A stretch of 6,148 nucleotides of DNA from an uncultured Thermomonas sp. (GTDB lineage Bacteria > Pseudomonadota > Gammaproteobacteria > Xanthomonadales > Xanthomonadaceae): positions 1 to 6,148 of the forward strand of contig CAMLJA010000122.1 in NCBI GenBank assembly GCA_946480065.1. The letters are read 5' to 3'. Position 1 is the first letter of the stretch. Every line of letters begins with the position of its first letter. Below, one piece after another: positions 5,742-6,148 of the stretch. The notes under the pieces were generated by a model. It had not been told where the DNA came from, did no database searches, and saw only the letters and a list, made by a program, of their open reading frames with translations. A program made the translations under genes and the position numbers.

Positions 5742-6148
5742 ATGTCCCATCCCGTCCTCACCGCGCTCGGCCTGGCCGCCGTCGAATCCGGCAGCTACCT
5801 CGGCAACGGCGAATGGTCGAAGACCAGCGACGCCGGCGTGATCGAGCCGGTCAACCCGAGCAACGGCGAGGTGCTGGGCCGCGTGCATGCGTCCTCGCAG
5901 GCCGACTACGACCTGATCGTCGAGCGCGCGCAGGCCGCCTACAAGGTGTGGCGCACCACCCCGGCGCCCCGCCGCGGCGAGGCGATCCGCCTGTGCGCCG
6001 ACGCGCTGCGCGCGCACAAGGACGCGCTGGGCTCGCTGGTCGCGCTGGAGATGGGCAAGTCGAAGCCGGAAGGCGACGGCGAAGTGCAGGAAATGATCGA
6101 CATCGGCGAGTTCGCCGTGGGCCTGTCGCGCCAGCTGTACGGCCTGAC
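5742..6148 (+). CDS. amaB: ALDH7-family aldehyde dehydrogenase (L-aminoadipate semialdehyde / piperideine-6-carboxylate dehydrogenase type), 3' truncated by window
   Basis: NAD(P)-dependent dehydrogenase; the ALDH7 group oxidises L-2-aminoadipate semialdehyde (in equilibrium with piperideine-6-carboxylate) to 2-aminoadipate in lysine catabolism. The window contains 135 codons of a family that is about 500 residues long, so the NAD-binding loop, catalytic Cys and Glu lie beyond the end. The N-terminal part matches human ALDH7A1 closely in pattern: NGEW, EPVNPSNGEVLGRV, the SQADYD and WRTTPAPRRGEAIR segments, LGSLVALEMGK, then PEGDGEVQEMIDIGEFAVGLSR, a stretch characteristic of ALDH7 rather than of betaine-aldehyde or succinate-semialdehyde dehydrogenases. 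The gene follows the tRNA by 124 nt and is probably a separate transcription unit. Family is confident; the lysine-pathway role and the symbol are inferred from known bacterial ALDH7 members. Confidence 0.85.
   Translation, partial: MSHPVLTALGLAAVESGSYLGNGEWSKTSDAGVIEPVNPSNGEVLGRVHASSQADYDLIVERAQAAYKVWRTTPAPRRGEAIRLCADALRAHKDALGSLVALEMGKSKPEGDGEVQEMIDIGEFAVGLSRQLYGL

Overview
The window is very GC-rich, densely packed and entirely plus-strand. It has short or overlapping gene junctions and a tRNA with an encoded CCA. Gene content and protein style suggest a gammaproteobacterium of the Xanthomonadaceae/Lysobacteraceae type (Lysobacter, Luteimonas, Stenotrophomonas or a relative). That placement is inference from recognition; no database comparison was made.

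Layout. (1) Positions 1-2464 hold a tight three-gene set: the 3' part of an NlpC/P60 peptidase, an L-Ala-D/L-Glu-type dipeptide epimerase, and an RpiR/MurR-family HTH-SIS regulator, with 10-nt gaps. The first two match the logic of murein-peptide recycling known from Bacillus YkfC/YkfB: one cuts after D-Glu to release L-Ala-D-Glu, the other converts it to L-Ala-L-Glu, which ordinary peptidases can use. The third gene is a plausible local regulator. (2) After an 80-nt gap, positions 2545-5497 hold a second co-directional set: a probable lipoprotein of the L,D-transpeptidase (YkuD) fold, a divergent dicarboxylate/amino-acid:cation symporter (DAACS) family transporter, and homoserine kinase (ThrB). 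The first junction is an ATGA stop/start overlap, and the second appears to have been one too. (3) Positions 5541-5617 are tRNA-Arg(CCT) with a recognisable upstream promoter. (4) From 5742 to the window end runs the N-terminal part of an ALDH7-family aldehyde dehydrogenase (aminoadipate semialdehyde / piperideine-6-carboxylate dehydrogenase type).

I did not find a new biological system. The two most striking signals concern sequence integrity. First, the epimerase appears broken by an in-frame TAG followed by an AT-rich patch and ten A's (808-846). This patch matches the reverse complement of the Illumina P5 flow-cell adapter at 26 of 29 positions, followed by the usual poly-A read-through, and it replaces genomic sequence without changing the frame. 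The pseudogene is therefore very probably an assembly artefact. Second, at 4559-4562 the bases AGGA stand where ATGA is expected. One T-to-G difference at 4560 removes both the symporter stop and the homoserine kinase start, giving a spurious long reading frame and a kinase with no usable start. This is either a sequencing error or a real and damaging point mutation.

The biological oddities worth following are the DAACS transporter, which lacks the NMDGT motif and the substrate-carboxylate arginine, and the regulator, whose SIS domain has atypical ligand-loop residues.
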